A stretch of 64,000 nt of DNA from Terriglobales bacterium (GCA_021372245.1 JAJFUV010000174.1:1-64000); one strand, 5' to 3'. Positions 1 to 9,251 are shown, numbered from the stretch's first letter. Numbers and translations are program-made. The notes: generated by a model from the sequence alone, not told the origin.

Positions 1-396
1 ATCGTCAACATGTCCAGCATCTCCGCGTTCATCGCCCAGCCCAACCGCTGGACTTACAACGCCGCCAAGGGCGCGGTGAACACGCTGACCAAGTGCATGG
101 CGCTGGACCTGGCGACGTACAACATCCGGGTGAACAGCGTGAGCCCTGGCTGGATCTGGACGCGCGAAGTGGATAAGGCCGCCGGCGGCGACCGCGCGAA
201 GTGGGAGCCCGTCTGGGGCCAGTTTCACATGCTGGAGCGCTGCGGCGAGCCGGTGGAGTGCGCGGGCCCGATCCTGTTTCTGCTGAGCGACGACGCGTCC
301 TTCATCACCGCCGCCGACCTTCCCATAGACGGCGGCTACCAGGGACTGGGCAGCGAAGGCATCGGCAAGGCCAGCAAGTTCGCGGGCTCGGTTTGA
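1..396 (+). CDS. SDR family oxidoreductase, C-terminal part (5' end outside window)
   Basis: The reading frame is open from the first base, so the N terminus with the Rossmann glycine motif lies upstream of the window. What remains is the second half of a classical short-chain dehydrogenase/reductase: a catalytic Ser in MSSIS, the YNAAK form of the YxxxK active-site motif, the N-I-R-V-N-S-V-S-P-G segment after the active site, and the usual C-terminal FLLSDDASFITAADLPIDGGY block. Such enzymes are cytosolic NAD(P)-dependent alcohol or sugar dehydrogenases; the substrate cannot be read from the sequence. The gene runs convergent with the sialidase-like gene, with only three bases between the stop codons. 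The family call is secure, the substrate is unknown. Confidence 0.93.
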   Translation: MVNMSSISAFIAQPNRWTYNAAKGAVNTLTKCMALDLATYNIRVNSVSPGWIWTREVDKAAGGDRAKWEPVWGQFHMLERCGEPVECAGPILFLLSDDASFITAADLPIDGGYQGLGSEGIGKASKFAGSV

Positions 397-399
397 AGG

Positions 400-1533
400 T
401 TAGTGACTGTAGAACCAGTCCAGCTTCACCCTGGCTACTTGGATGCCCAGGAGCGAATGGTAGTTGATCAGCGCGACGTCGTCGGTGAAGGCGATGCCCG
501 CGTAACCATAGTCGCCCTTGGGATCAGATGTCAGGTTGCGGATGTGCTCCCAGGTTTTGCCTTCGTCGCGTGAGATGGCAGCGGCAAGGGGCGCGCGGAC
601 CGCTCCCGACGGCCGCTTGATCTCGCCGATCTGCAGGATGGGCTGCGGCGCCTTGCGGGCCGCGGCGGGCGCGTCCGCGTTGTTGAGCCACACGAGCAGC
701 AGATCGCCGGTCTTTGGGATGCGCTTGATGGTCTGCGGCGCGAGCGGACTGGGCAGGTCCAGGTAGCCGACGTCGGTCCACGTGTCGCCCTGGTCGCTCG
801 AATAAGCGCGGCCCACGTAGCCGTTGCGGTTGCGGAAGACCATGAACAGCCGGCCGTCCTTGAGTTCGACGATACCGGGCTCCTCGGTCGTAGTGCCCAC
901 GTCCACGAAGCCCTTGCCGCGGACCCAGGTGTAGCCGTCGCCGGACCAGTAGCACATCGACACCATGTGCCCCGCCTCGCCGCCGCCAAGTTCGCGGGTC
1001 CACTCCACCGGCACCACGATGCGGCCCGAGGCCAGTTGGATGACGCGGTCCGGGTTCACGGTGTGATAGCCCTCGTGCGGCGTGGCGCACACTGGATCGC
1101 TCCAGGTCTTGCCCTCGTCCGATGAGCGGCGCACATAGAACTTGCCGTCATACAGGCGCAGTTCTTTTCCTTCGTAGCGGTTCAGCACGTTGTAGCCGAA
1201 CAGGATCTCGCCGTTCTTCAAGCGCAGCAGGCTGGGCTGGAGCGTGGCCAGGCGGGCGACGTGCTTCTGCAGGATGAACGCTTCGCCCCACGTGCGGCCA
1301 CGGTCGCGGGAGACGCGCGCCACGACGCCGGACCGCGTGTTGTCGGTCCAGTGCTCCGGGTTGGCGTGCGCGAACAGCACGGAGCCGTCCCGCAGTTCGA
1401 TCATGCTGCCGGTGGAGCCGCGATGCGTGCGGTTGGGGACCATGGGCACCACCAGGAAATCTTCGAGCAACGGACCGGCGCTCCGCGCGGCGCCGCACGC
1501 CGCGCCCGCGATCAGGAAGTTCCGACGGTTCAT
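400..1533 (-). CDS. Secreted sialidase-like Asp-box (BNR) beta-propeller protein
   Basis: A 377-residue protein. The open frame extends far upstream on this strand, but the start chosen is the ATG at 1533, which begins MNRRNFLIAGAACGAARS, a Tat-type twin-arginine leader; the extension runs antisense through the next gene. Four Asp-box motifs of the form S-x-D-x-G-x-T-W are visible (SRDRGRTW, SSDEGKTW, SSDQGDTW, SRDEGKTW), spaced as in a six-bladed sialidase propeller. The family includes exo-alpha-sialidases and other glycan hydrolases as well as non-enzymatic propellers; the arginine triad was not assigned, so activity is uncertain. It sits head to head with the FAD oxidoreductase (54 bases between starts). 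Confidence 0.85.
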   Translation of the reverse strand: MNRRNFLIAGAACGAARSAGPLLEDFLVVPMVPNRTHRGSTGSMIELRDGSVLFAHANPEHWTDNTRSGVVARVSRDRGRTWGEAFILQKHVARLATLQPSLLRLKNGEILFGYNVLNRYEGKELRLYDGKFYVRRSSDEGKTWSDPVCATPHEGYHTVNPDRVIQLASGRIVVPVEWTRELGGGEAGHMVSMCYWSGDGYTWVRGKGFVDVGTTTEEPGIVELKDGRLFMVFRNRNGYVGRAYSSDQGDTWTDVGYLDLPSPLAPQTIKRIPKTGDLLLVWLNNADAPAAARKAPQPILQIGEIKRPSGAVRAPLAAAISRDEGKTWEHIRNLTSDPKGDYGYAGIAFTDDVALINYHSLLGIQVARVKLDWFYSH

Positions 1534-1574
1534 CAGGAGAAACGGTATCACAACAGAGCGCGGTCTGCCGCTCC

Positions 1575-1580
1575 TATAAT
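1575..1580 (+). promoter_or_regulatory. -10 box (TATAAT) 7 bases before the FAD oxidoreductase start
   Basis: A perfect TATAAT lies at 1575-1580 and the ATG at 1588 follows after seven bases. Transcription would start at or next to the start codon, so the mRNA is probably leaderless. No good -35 box is seen. The same spacing occurs at several other genes in this window. Confidence 0.5.
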
Positions 1581-1587
1581 GGCTTCC

Positions 1588-3231
1588 ATGCGTACTCGTA
1601 TCGTTCTTATTCTTCTCGCCGCCGCCGTGGCGGGCCTGGCGCAGCAGTCCTACGACCTGGTGGTGTACGGCGGCACGGCGGGCGGCGTGATGACCGCGGT
1701 GGCCGGCGCGCGGCAGGGCCTGCGCACGGTGCTGATTGAACCGCGCGCGCACGTGGGCGGCATGGCTACCGGCGGCCTTTCCCGCACCGACGTCGGAAGG
1801 CGCGAAGTGATCGGCGGGCTGGCGCTCGAATTCTACATGCGCATCGGCGAGCGCTACGAGATGCACCGCTTCCTGCATGAGATGGGGTGGCAGTACGAAC
1901 CTCGCGTAGGCGAAAGCGTGATGCGCGAGATGCTGAAGAACGCCGGCGTCGACGTCGTCTTCAACCGGCGCCTGCGCGAAAAGACGGGCGTAGTGAAGCA
2001 GGGGAACACCGTCACCGGAATCGTGATGCAGAACGGGGAGACCTACCGGGGGAAGGTCTTCGCCGACTGCACTTACGAAGGCGACCTGATGGCGCAGGCC
2101 AAGGTAACTTACACCTACGGGCGCGAGAGCGTCGCGCAGTACGGCGAGTCGCTGGCGGGCATTCGCGAACGCACGCCGTATCACCAGTTCCAGGTGGACA
2201 TCCCGGCGCGCGACGCGCAGGGCAACCTTCTGCCGGAGATTACGACCGAACCTCGCGGCGTTGCCGGCGCGGCCGACCACCGCATACAGGCGTACAACTT
2301 CCGGCTCATCACCACCAACAATCCCGCTATCCGGCGTCCGTGGCCCAAGCCAGCCAACTACGACGCCAAACGCTACGAACTGCTGGCGCGCATGGTCGTC
2401 GCTATGCAGGCCAAACTCGGACGCGCGCAGATCCTGAATGAGGTGACGCAGTTGGCTGAAATCCCCAACCGAAAGGCAGACTTCAACAACTCCGGCGCCT
2501 TCTCCACCGATTACATCGGGAAAAATTACGACTATCCCGACGGCAGCTACGCCGTGCGCGAGCGCATCTGGCAAGAGCACATCGACTACGTGAAGGGGTA
2601 CTTCTACTTCCTGGCCAACGATCCGCGCGTCCCGGCGGCGCTCCAGCGCGAGGTGCGCCAGTGGGGCCTGGCCAAGGACGAATTCGAGGACACCGACAAC
2701 TGGCCCCACCAGCTTTACATCCGCGAGGCGCGCCGCATGGTGGGTGAGTACGTCCTGGTGCAGAAAGACATGCAGACCGATCTGATGAAGCCCGACGTGA
2801 TCGGCATGGGCAGTTACAACAGCGATTCGCACAACGTGCGGCGCTTCGTGAACGAAAAAGGCTTCGCAGAAAACGAGGGAGATATGCAGGTGGCCGTAAA
2901 GCCGTACCAGATCCCTTACCGAATGCTGCTGCCCAAGCGCGCTGAAGCCGCGAACCTGCTGGTGCCGGTGTGCTTCTCGGCGAGCCACGTGGCCTACTCC
3001 TCGGCCCGCATGGAGCCGCAGTACATGATCCTGGGCCACGCCGCCGGAGTGGCGGCCTCGCTCGCCGTCCGCGCGGCAAAACCCGTGCAGGACATCAGCG
3101 TTTCAGATCTGCAAAAGACACTGAAGACGCAGGGGGCTGTGTTCGAATACGCACCCAACCAGCAGCAGAACGCGCTCGGTATCCTGCACCGTCTCCTGAG
3201 CAAGCCGGGACCGCGCGACATCGACTGGTAG
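1588..3231 (+). CDS. Secreted FAD-dependent oxidoreductase
   Basis: A 547-residue protein. The N terminus MRTRIVLILLAAAVAGLAQQ is a Sec signal peptide, followed directly by a dinucleotide-binding fold (YDLVVYGGTAGGVMTAVAGA...VLIEP, with VGGMATGGLS just after). This is the layout of the FAD-dependent oxidoreductase family (FAD_oxidored, PF12831) common in Planctomycetes and Acidobacteria next to sugar genes; the substrate is unknown. An ATG nine bases upstream (1579) overlaps a TATAAT box, so the ATG at 1588 is preferred. The last codons encode GPRDIDW, and the final 19 bases are repeated at 4985-5003. Probably extracytoplasmic. Confidence 0.85.
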   Translation: MRTRIVLILLAAAVAGLAQQSYDLVVYGGTAGGVMTAVAGARQGLRTVLIEPRAHVGGMATGGLSRTDVGRREVIGGLALEFYMRIGERYEMHRFLHEMGWQYEPRVGESVMREMLKNAGVDVVFNRRLREKTGVVKQGNTVTGIVMQNGETYRGKVFADCTYEGDLMAQAKVTYTYGRESVAQYGESLAGIRERTPYHQFQVDIPARDAQGNLLPEITTEPRGVAGAADHRIQAYNFRLITTNNPAIRRPWPKPANYDAKRYELLARMVVAMQAKLGRAQILNEVTQLAEIPNRKADFNNSGAFSTDYIGKNYDYPDGSYAVRERIWQEHIDYVKGYFYFLANDPRVPAALQREVRQWGLAKDEFEDTDNWPHQLYIREARRMVGEYVLVQKDMQTDLMKPDVIGMGSYNSDSHNVRRFVNEKGFAENEGDMQVAVKPYQIPYRMLLPKRAEAANLLVPVCFSASHVAYSSARMEPQYMILGHAAGVAASLAVRAAKPVQDISVSDLQKTLKTQGAVFEYAPNQQQNALGILHRLLSKPGPRDIDW

Positions 3232-3232
3232 A
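3214..3232 (+). repeat. 19-bp direct repeat, copy 1 (end of FAD oxidoreductase gene)
   Basis: CGCGACATCGACTGGTAGA spans the codons RDIDW, the stop and one further base. An identical copy in the same orientation lies at 4985-5003. The two copies flank about 1.75 kb holding two minus-strand genes of visibly lower GC content. Confidence 0.9.
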
Positions 3233-3240
3233 TGCCGGTG

Positions 3241-3270
3241 CCTAATCACACTTATCGTGAGATAGGTGGA
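3241..3270. terminator. Imperfect hairpin between convergent genes
   Basis: CCTAATCAC and GTGAGATAGG can pair around a short loop, between the convergent ends of the FAD oxidoreductase and the small membrane protein. There is no U run, so a role in termination is only suggested by the position. Confidence 0.3.
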
Positions 3271-3282
3271 GTGGAGACCGCG

Positions 3283-3747
3283 TCAGACACTATCCGCTCT
3301 GGCAGCGCCGGCGACAACGATGTTAGTCGTGCTGCAGGTAGAAGGCGTTGTGGCCCGTCCGGCCAAATTCATCCTCACTTTTGATTGTCCTTCGATCTTG
3401 AGACCGCGATCCGGGTCCGCTTCAAGGATACGAAGTAGAAACTTGGTACGATGACCCTCCGAACCGAGTTCCTGGATGACAACTAGTGCGAGCACGAACA
3501 TCGCTGTGACCGCGAACGTGGCGATGTCAGTCCAACCACTAGCATTAGCTGGCATCCAGATGCCCGCTTGCATCAGGATTTTGAGCCCTTCGTAAATCGC
3601 AATTAGTCCGACAAATCCGGCGATGAATCGCTCCGAGCCGCCCTTGAGTCTTCGAATCAGTCGAATCGCTACTGCGATTGCGAGTAAGCACAAAGTGACA
3701 GAACAGGCAAGGAGCGGATCACGCAAAAGAAGTCTATACAGGGCCAT
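3283..3747 (-). CDS. Hypothetical small membrane protein
   Basis: A 154-residue protein not matched to a known family. Three hydrophobic stretches can be seen: residues about 10-30 (LLACSVTLCLLAIAVAIRLI), 42-62 (FIAGFVGLIAIYEGLKILM) and 70-92 (WTDIATFAVTAMFVLALVVIQEL), then a polar tail. Codon use is less GC-biased than in neighbouring genes. With the PilZ-DnaJ gene it lies inside the block bounded by the 19-bp repeat, which suggests shared acquisition. The ATG at 3747 starts just before the first membrane segment. The 172 bases upstream, to the next gene, hold no convincing signal. Confidence 0.6.
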   Translation of the reverse strand: MALYRLLLRDPLLACSVTLCLLAIAVAIRLIRRLKGGSERFIAGFVGLIAIYEGLKILMQAGIWMPANASGWTDIATFAVTAMFVLALVVIQELGSEGHRTKFLLRILEADPDRGLKIEGQSKVRMNLAGRATTPSTCSTTNIVVAGAARADSV

Positions 3748-3919
3748 TTAAGCGCCTTTCTCATTGACAACCGGCTCACAGGCGGCCAGAAGTCCGACTG
3801 CACCTACGCAGTAGCTTATACTGCCAACTTGTTGTGTGGAATAGCTTTCCAGTACTAATCAAGCCCTAAAAATGACAGTACGGTCTTAGCTTGTCATTCG
3901 GGTGAACACCTGTACAAAT

Positions 3920-4858
3920 CTACATAGAGCCGGTAGCAGGAGACTGCGCTCGACCTGAAAGCCCGACGTTCGCGCCTGGCAGGAGGTGGGGACGGGGCGC
4001 GGAACTCGGTTCGCGCTCAAGAGTCTCAGCGGCATCCACACCGTCGACCGTGATGGAATAGCGCCCGTTGTCGCTGCGGGCGACGTGGCCGCGTTCCTTC
4101 AAGTACCAGAGACTGAATTCGAGGTGTTCTTTAGGACATCCGAGGAGATCTTCCAGCTCGCGGATCGTCATCGTCGGCTGATGCAGGTCGCTTATCCGCT
4201 TGGTATAGAGTAGAGACAAAATGCCGAGGCGCTTGCGGCGTTCACCTTCGGAACCCTGTGTCGTTTGCGCGTTGTTGAAGATCTTCCAACGAGTCGTGCG
4301 GGTCGCCGTGTGGCGGGCGTCGTAGGCAGCACGCTTTTCAGGGTCACTGAGAACCGCATACGCGGTCATCAGTTGATGGAACATGTCCGCATCGCCCGTC
4401 TCCTGGTTGTCAGGATGATAGCGTTGCGCGAGGATGCGGAAGACTCTCTGTACGGTCTCCTGGTCCGCCTTGGCGTTCAACTGCATAATTTCGTAGTGGT
4501 CCGAAAAGTCCTGATCGTCCGCGCTCTGTGCGGTGGCTGTGCCGTCTCCATCCTGCTTTGCGGACGCCGTCTCCAGGCGCGCTCCGGCACGAAAGCCGCC
4601 GCTCTTTTCGGCCGAACAGTACCGGACACGGGCCCGTTTTCCAATCAAGTGTGTGGGAAGCTTTGAGCCACTCCCATCCCGGACCGTGATTAAAGTCTCT
4701 TTAGGTAGCTGCACGGGTGACGCGAAACAGAAGCCCTCATCGCCTTCGTCGATGAGTTTCACCGATGCAGTCCTGAGGGTGGATCGGGCATCGGAGTAAG
4801 TGATGCCGAATGTCACGTCGCCAACAACAGTTCTTCGAGAACTCCGTCTACGCTCCAT
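3920..4858 (-). CDS. PilZ-DnaJ-winged-helix fusion protein
   Basis: A 312-residue protein starting at ATG 4858 (MERRRSSRR); a TTG three codons earlier is less likely. Residues 1 to about 100 look like a PilZ-type beta domain (basic RRxxxR start, then a strand-rich segment ending in GGFRAGARLE). Residues about 120-185 are a J domain with the HPD motif at 148-150 (QRYHPDNQ) and the usual LSDPEKRAAYD end. Residues about 205-285 resemble a winged helix (MTIRELEDLLGCPKEHLEFSLWYLKERGHVARSDNGRYSIT). PilZ domains often bind cyclic di-GMP and J domains stimulate Hsp70 ATPase; combining them with a DNA-binding-like fold is unusual. The classical PilZ DxSxxG motif is not evident, so ligand binding is doubtful. 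Confidence 0.8.
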   Translation of the reverse strand: MERRRSSRRTVVGDVTFGITYSDARSTLRTASVKLIDEGDEGFCFASPVQLPKETLITVRDGSGSKLPTHLIGKRARVRYCSAEKSGGFRAGARLETASAKQDGDGTATAQSADDQDFSDHYEIMQLNAKADQETVQRVFRILAQRYHPDNQETGDADMFHQLMTAYAVLSDPEKRAAYDARHTATRTTRWKIFNNAQTTQGSEGERRKRLGILSLLYTKRISDLHQPTMTIRELEDLLGCPKEHLEFSLWYLKERGHVARSDNGRYSITVDGVDAAETLEREPSSAPRPHLLPGANVGLSGRAQSPATGSM

Positions 4859-4984
4859 GGGAAACAACTCCAGCTTATTGACTATCGACGTAAGCTATAG
4901 AATCTTTAGCAAGGTTCCACTTGCAATTGCTTCGCCGAACACCACTTTCTGAGGCCGGAGCGCCCCCCGTAAACCGCCGGCCCA

Positions 4985-5003
4985 CGCGACATCGACTGGT
5001 AGA
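4985..5003 (+). repeat. 19-bp direct repeat, copy 2, with GPRDIDW-stop relic
   Basis: Identical to 3214-3232. Reading on, bases 4979-5002 encode G-P-R-D-I-D-W-stop, as at the end of the FAD oxidoreductase, but the Gly and Pro codons differ at third positions (GGC CCA here, GGA CCG there). An in-frame stop lies just upstream, so no gene remains. The rest of the 4868-5028 gap holds nothing recognisable. Confidence 0.85.
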
Positions 5004-5028
5004 AAGTGAGAGAGGCCTCAACCGGTCA

Positions 5029-6015
<987 letters not shown>

Positions 6016-6040
6016 GACTTCAATCTAGCGCAGTATCGAA

Positions 6041-7408
6041 TCAGGACAGCGTCCACGGCTTGCGCATTGGGCGGTAAATCATCTTGCGGGCCGCATCGTC
6101 GCCGGTGATGGTTTCTTTCACGGGGTCCCAGTGAATAGTGCGGCCGGTGCGCACGGCGATGTCGCACAGGTGGCTGACCAAGTCGCTGCGCACGGCGCTC
6201 TCGACCAAGCCCACGGGATCTCTCCGCTCGCGCACCGCGCGCACCCAGCTCAACTGGTGCGATTCACTCTGCATCAGGCGCTTCTCGTTCGGTCCGATTT
6301 CGGACGCCGCGAGCGACGCGGGTTCCGTGGCGACCTTCTCGTAAGCGATGGCGACCCAACCTTTCGACCCGATGAAGATGGCCGCGTTGTGCACGAAGTG
6401 CACGCCGGGCCGCGCCAGATCCGGATGCGGCGCATCGGTGTACTTCTTGTAAGTCTCGTTGTCCACCATGTGCAGCACCAGCCCGTTCGAGTAAGTGCAT
6501 TGGACGTCCCACTCATAAACGCAGTTGAACAGGCCACTGGTGGGGAGCTTGCCCTTGCCTTCATACTTCACCGGCATGGTGAGCCCGGCGTTGTCCGCCC
6601 ACCACTGCACCTGGTCGAGCGGATGCGCGGCCCATCCGGCGATGAATCCGATGCAGTAGTCGTAAATGTGGAAGATGCCGTTGCGCTGGCCGCTGACCAG
6701 GCAGCGGTCGTGGCAGAAGGGAGCCTCGAGCGCGGGACCCAGCCACAGGTCGTAGTCGAAACCCTTGGGCACGGGGAGCACAGGCGTGGGCGAGCCGCCG
6801 ATTTCGGAACACGGCGCCACCACCCAGATCTTGCGCACCTCGCCGATGCGCCCGTTCAACACAAGTTCGACGGCGTGTCGCGCTTCGGCCGTGGAGCGCC
6901 GCTCGGCGCCGTATTGGAAGACGCGCCGGCGCGCACGCACGGCCTTGCGGGCGGCCAGGTCCTGCTCGATGGAAACGCCCAGCGGTTTCTCGGTGTGCAT
7001 GTCCTTGCCCGCCTTGGCGGCCGCGATGGTGATGGGCACGTGCCAGTGGTCCGGCGTGGCGATGTGCACGGCGTCGATGTCTTTGCGGCGCAGCACGTCG
7101 CGGAAATCGGCGTAAGCCTGAATGCCCTGGTAGACACCGCTGCGCTTCTGCTCGCCGTAGATCTTCTCGAAGACAGCCTTGGCGTTCAGCCGGCGGTCCT
7201 CGCGCGGGTCGCACAGGGCCACGAATTCGCACTCGGTGGACTTCGTGTAGAGGCGGCCTTCGCCGACGCCGCGCCCGCCCGAACCGATCAGCGCCAGCGT
7301 GACGCGGTCGCTGGGCGGCGTGGCGCCGCGGCCGAGCGCGCGAGCCGGGACAACCAGCGGAGCAACGGCGGCGCCGGTCAATACCTGGCGTCGGGTAAGT
7401 GTGCGCAT
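6041..7408 (-). CDS. Gfo/Idh/MocA family oxidoreductase with twin-arginine leader
   Basis: A 455-residue protein. Residues 1-28 (MRTLTRRQVLTGAAVAPLVVPARA) form a Tat signal, as in many secreted Gfo/Idh/MocA enzymes of this phylum. The NAD(P)-binding motif GSGGRG lies at 42-47 and the family EKP motif at 140-142. The long C-terminal domain (about 180-440) is of the kind seen in bacterial oxidoreductases with Tat leaders. A strong ribosome site AAGGAGG (7414-7420) precedes the ATG. The gene is the first of a pair with the aldo/keto reductase. The reaction is probably sugar or sugar-acid dehydrogenation, possibly periplasmic. Confidence 0.9.
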   Translation of the reverse strand: MRTLTRRQVLTGAAVAPLVVPARALGRGATPPSDRVTLALIGSGGRGVGEGRLYTKSTECEFVALCDPREDRRLNAKAVFEKIYGEQKRSGVYQGIQAYADFRDVLRRKDIDAVHIATPDHWHVPITIAAAKAGKDMHTEKPLGVSIEQDLAARKAVRARRRVFQYGAERRSTAEARHAVELVLNGRIGEVRKIWVVAPCSEIGGSPTPVLPVPKGFDYDLWLGPALEAPFCHDRCLVSGQRNGIFHIYDYCIGFIAGWAAHPLDQVQWWADNAGLTMPVKYEGKGKLPTSGLFNCVYEWDVQCTYSNGLVLHMVDNETYKKYTDAPHPDLARPGVHFVHNAAIFIGSKGWVAIAYEKVATEPASLAASEIGPNEKRLMQSESHQLSWVRAVRERRDPVGLVESAVRSDLVSHLCDIAVRTGRTIHWDPVKETITGDDAARKMIYRPMRKPWTLS

Positions 7409-7434
7409 GAAAGCCTCCTTCTGAGTAATGACAT

Positions 7435-8082
7435 CTATCGCATGACGACCTTATGCACCGCACTGGCGAGTTTCTTGAACTCCAGGCGGGAAACCGAGTT
7501 GGGATCGTACTCCATCACGGTGAGGCCACTCATCACCGCTTCGGCCACCACGATCCGCTGGCCGATCGGGGGCAGCACTTTCCGTCCCATCTCCTCCAGA
7601 GATGAGGAGAGGCCGCGTCCCAGGTTGGTATGCAGGAGCACCTTGGAGGGGACGAAGCGGATGCGCGGCCGCTTGGAGCGCCGTTGGGCACGCGCCTTGA
7701 GGGCCAGCGACAAGGGTTCCTTCAGGGAGAAAAGATCCAGCGGAGAAGGGCCGCACGGCAGGAGAACAAGGTCTGCCACCAGCGCGGCCTGGAAGGCGGT
7801 ATCGGGCGCCCCCGGAGGCGTGTCGATGAGAACGAGGTTGCCGTCCTTCTCCGCCGCGCGAGCCTTGGCCCGTAGCGAATCGGCGTGGTCGTTCTTAATC
7901 TTCTCGACGCAGCGCGAGAGCATCCCCTTACCTTGGGACGCCCAGGCTGAGAGGCTGTGCTGAGGGTCCGCATCCAGCGCGGTGACGCTCAAACCCATGT
8001 CGGCGAACTCGGCAGCAAGATTCCCCACGATCGTCGACTTCCCAACGCCGCCCTTCCGCCCCAGGACCGCGATGATCGCCAT
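7435..8082 (-). CDS. ParA-family ATPase
   Basis: A 215-residue, single-domain P-loop ATPase of the MinD/ParA/Soj class. It starts MAIIAVLGRKGGVGKST, with the deviant Walker A motif KGGVGKS at 10-16 and Walker A' LIDTPPG near residue 75. The longer open frame upstream was rejected because the family always begins a few residues before the P loop. No parB or centromere-like gene is adjacent, so this is an orphan; such proteins position plasmids, chemoreceptors or other cargo. A TATAGT box seven bases before the ATG suggests a leaderless message. It lies 26 bases upstream of the Gfo/Idh/MocA gene on the same strand. Confidence 0.9.
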   Translation of the reverse strand: MAIIAVLGRKGGVGKSTIVGNLAAEFADMGLSVTALDADPQHSLSAWASQGKGMLSRCVEKIKNDHADSLRAKARAAEKDGNLVLIDTPPGAPDTAFQAALVADLVLLPCGPSPLDLFSLKEPLSLALKARAQRRSKRPRIRFVPSKVLLHTNLGRGLSSSLEEMGRKVLPPIGQRIVVAEAVMSGLTVMEYDPNSVSRLEFKKLASAVHKVVMR

Positions 8083-8187
8083 AGACAGTACTATAGTTGA
8101 AATCCGGCGGGAGGATACTGCGCCGCCGGCCGAGCGAGTCTGAATTCGGCGGAATGAGATGCTTCCGTCGCACGGGATGGAGGCCTC

Positions 8188-8216
8188 TTGACACGGTAGA
8201 GCGAGAGGATTAGCTT
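8188..8216 (+). promoter_or_regulatory. Predicted promoter for the secreted two-domain protein
   Basis: TTGACA at 8188-8193 and TAGCTT at 8211-8216 with a 17-base spacer. It faces the gene starting at 8380 and would give a 5' UTR of about 155 bases. The 297-base gap (8083-8379) otherwise holds only the parA start region and a self-complementary CCTCGCGAGG at 8225-8234. Confidence 0.45.
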
Positions 8217-8379
8217 CATAATTGCCTCGCGAGGAACACGAGAACCACATATCTCACCGCACACTTAGACGCGGGGCAGATGCACTCCCTCCCACTTGAA
8301 GGGCCTCTACAGGAGAGATTCCAAACCTTCTGCAACCCAGGTGTAAACAGGCCAGGAAACCCATATGGAGCTACACACT

Positions 8380-9228
8380 ATGAATGCGCTTCGATTGTTC
8401 GGGCTCGGGACGGTGCTCGCGGTTTCAGCGGCGGCCCAACCCTACGTTCAGGTTACAACCGTGAAAGTGAAATCCGGTCTCATGCCGGCGTTCACGGAGG
8501 TCATGCAAAAGTTCATCCAGGCGAACCAGAAACACAAAGGCAGCACATGGATCGCGGGCATTTCGGTGTTCGGGGAGTGGAACAAAGTCAAGTTTTTCGC
8601 CGTGCGCGATAACCTGGCCGCGGTGGAAGAGGCGAACAAGGCTTTCGACGCCGCGCTGGTGGCGGCGCTGGGTAGGGAGGGATACGGCAAACTCACGTCT
8701 GCGTTAGGTGGAATGGTGGCCGATTCGTGGCGCAGTGACCTGTCTCGAATGCGTCCGAAGTTGGGGTACCTCATGCCTGACGACAAAGCCGGGTTGCTGA
8801 AGATGTTTGGCCAGTCGCGCTGGCTGATGTTGATGGTGGTCCAGGTGAGGCCGCCTGCCCAGATGGAATACCTTGAGGGATGGAGCGAGTACAGGAAAGT
8901 GCTTGAGAGGTCGGGCTCTCGGTCGCCGATCGGAGTCTCAACGGCGCTGACCGGTCCCGCGGTTGTTTCTTTTACCAGTTGGGCCAAGATGCTGGGCGAT
9001 TGGGACATCAAGTCCCCGATGAAGCCGCCGGCCAAGGAAGAACTGGAGAAACTCCGGGATCTGTCCCGCAAGGGGATGCCGCTGGTCCAAGGTTCCGAAG
9101 TGGAAATCTACCGGCTGGCACCGTCCCTGAGCAACCCGGCCCAGGAAATCATCGAGGCGGATCCGGCTTTCTGGACACCGAAGCCCCCGGCGCCGCCCAA
9201 GCCGAAACCGCCGGCCGCGAAGAAGTGA
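8380..9228 (+). CDS. Secreted hypothetical protein with duplicated alpha/beta fold
   Basis: A 282-residue protein starting MNALRLFGLGTVLAVSAAAQ, a Sec signal peptide; an ATG 15 bases upstream would only extend the leader. The mature part seems to contain two related halves, each opening with a strand-helix-strand pattern like dimeric alpha/beta-barrel (antibiotic-monooxygenase-type) domains: PYVQVTTVKVKSGLMPAFTEV at residue 20 on, and LMLMVVQVRPPAQMEYLEGWS near residue 150. The C terminus is a proline-lysine-rich tail (PKPPAPPKPKPPAAKK) that could contact the cell wall or membrane. No catalytic motif was recognised; the function is unknown. Confidence 0.75.
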   Translation: MNALRLFGLGTVLAVSAAAQPYVQVTTVKVKSGLMPAFTEVMQKFIQANQKHKGSTWIAGISVFGEWNKVKFFAVRDNLAAVEEANKAFDAALVAALGREGYGKLTSALGGMVADSWRSDLSRMRPKLGYLMPDDKAGLLKMFGQSRWLMLMVVQVRPPAQMEYLEGWSEYRKVLERSGSRSPIGVSTALTGPAVVSFTSWAKMLGDWDIKSPMKPPAKEELEKLRDLSRKGMPLVQGSEVEIYRLAPSLSNPAQEIIEADPAFWTPKPPAPPKPKPPAAKK

Positions 9229-9251
9229 CACGGAAGCCCCCGGAGGACAGG

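Noticed and set aside
1534-3039. Long minus-strand extension of the sialidase-like frame, giving an 879-residue protein
   Set aside because: The extension is antisense to the well-supported FAD oxidoreductase and is His/Arg/Val-rich with no family likeness; the Tat leader at 1533 marks the true start.
3233-4984. Classical integrative element between the 19-bp repeats
   Set aside because: No integrase, transposase or terminal inverted repeat is seen, so the block is reported as an odd insertion or replacement rather than a named mobile element.
6131-7963. 610-residue plus-strand open frame
   Set aside because: It is the antisense shadow of the Gfo/Idh/MocA and parA genes, both of which have clear motifs and proper starts.
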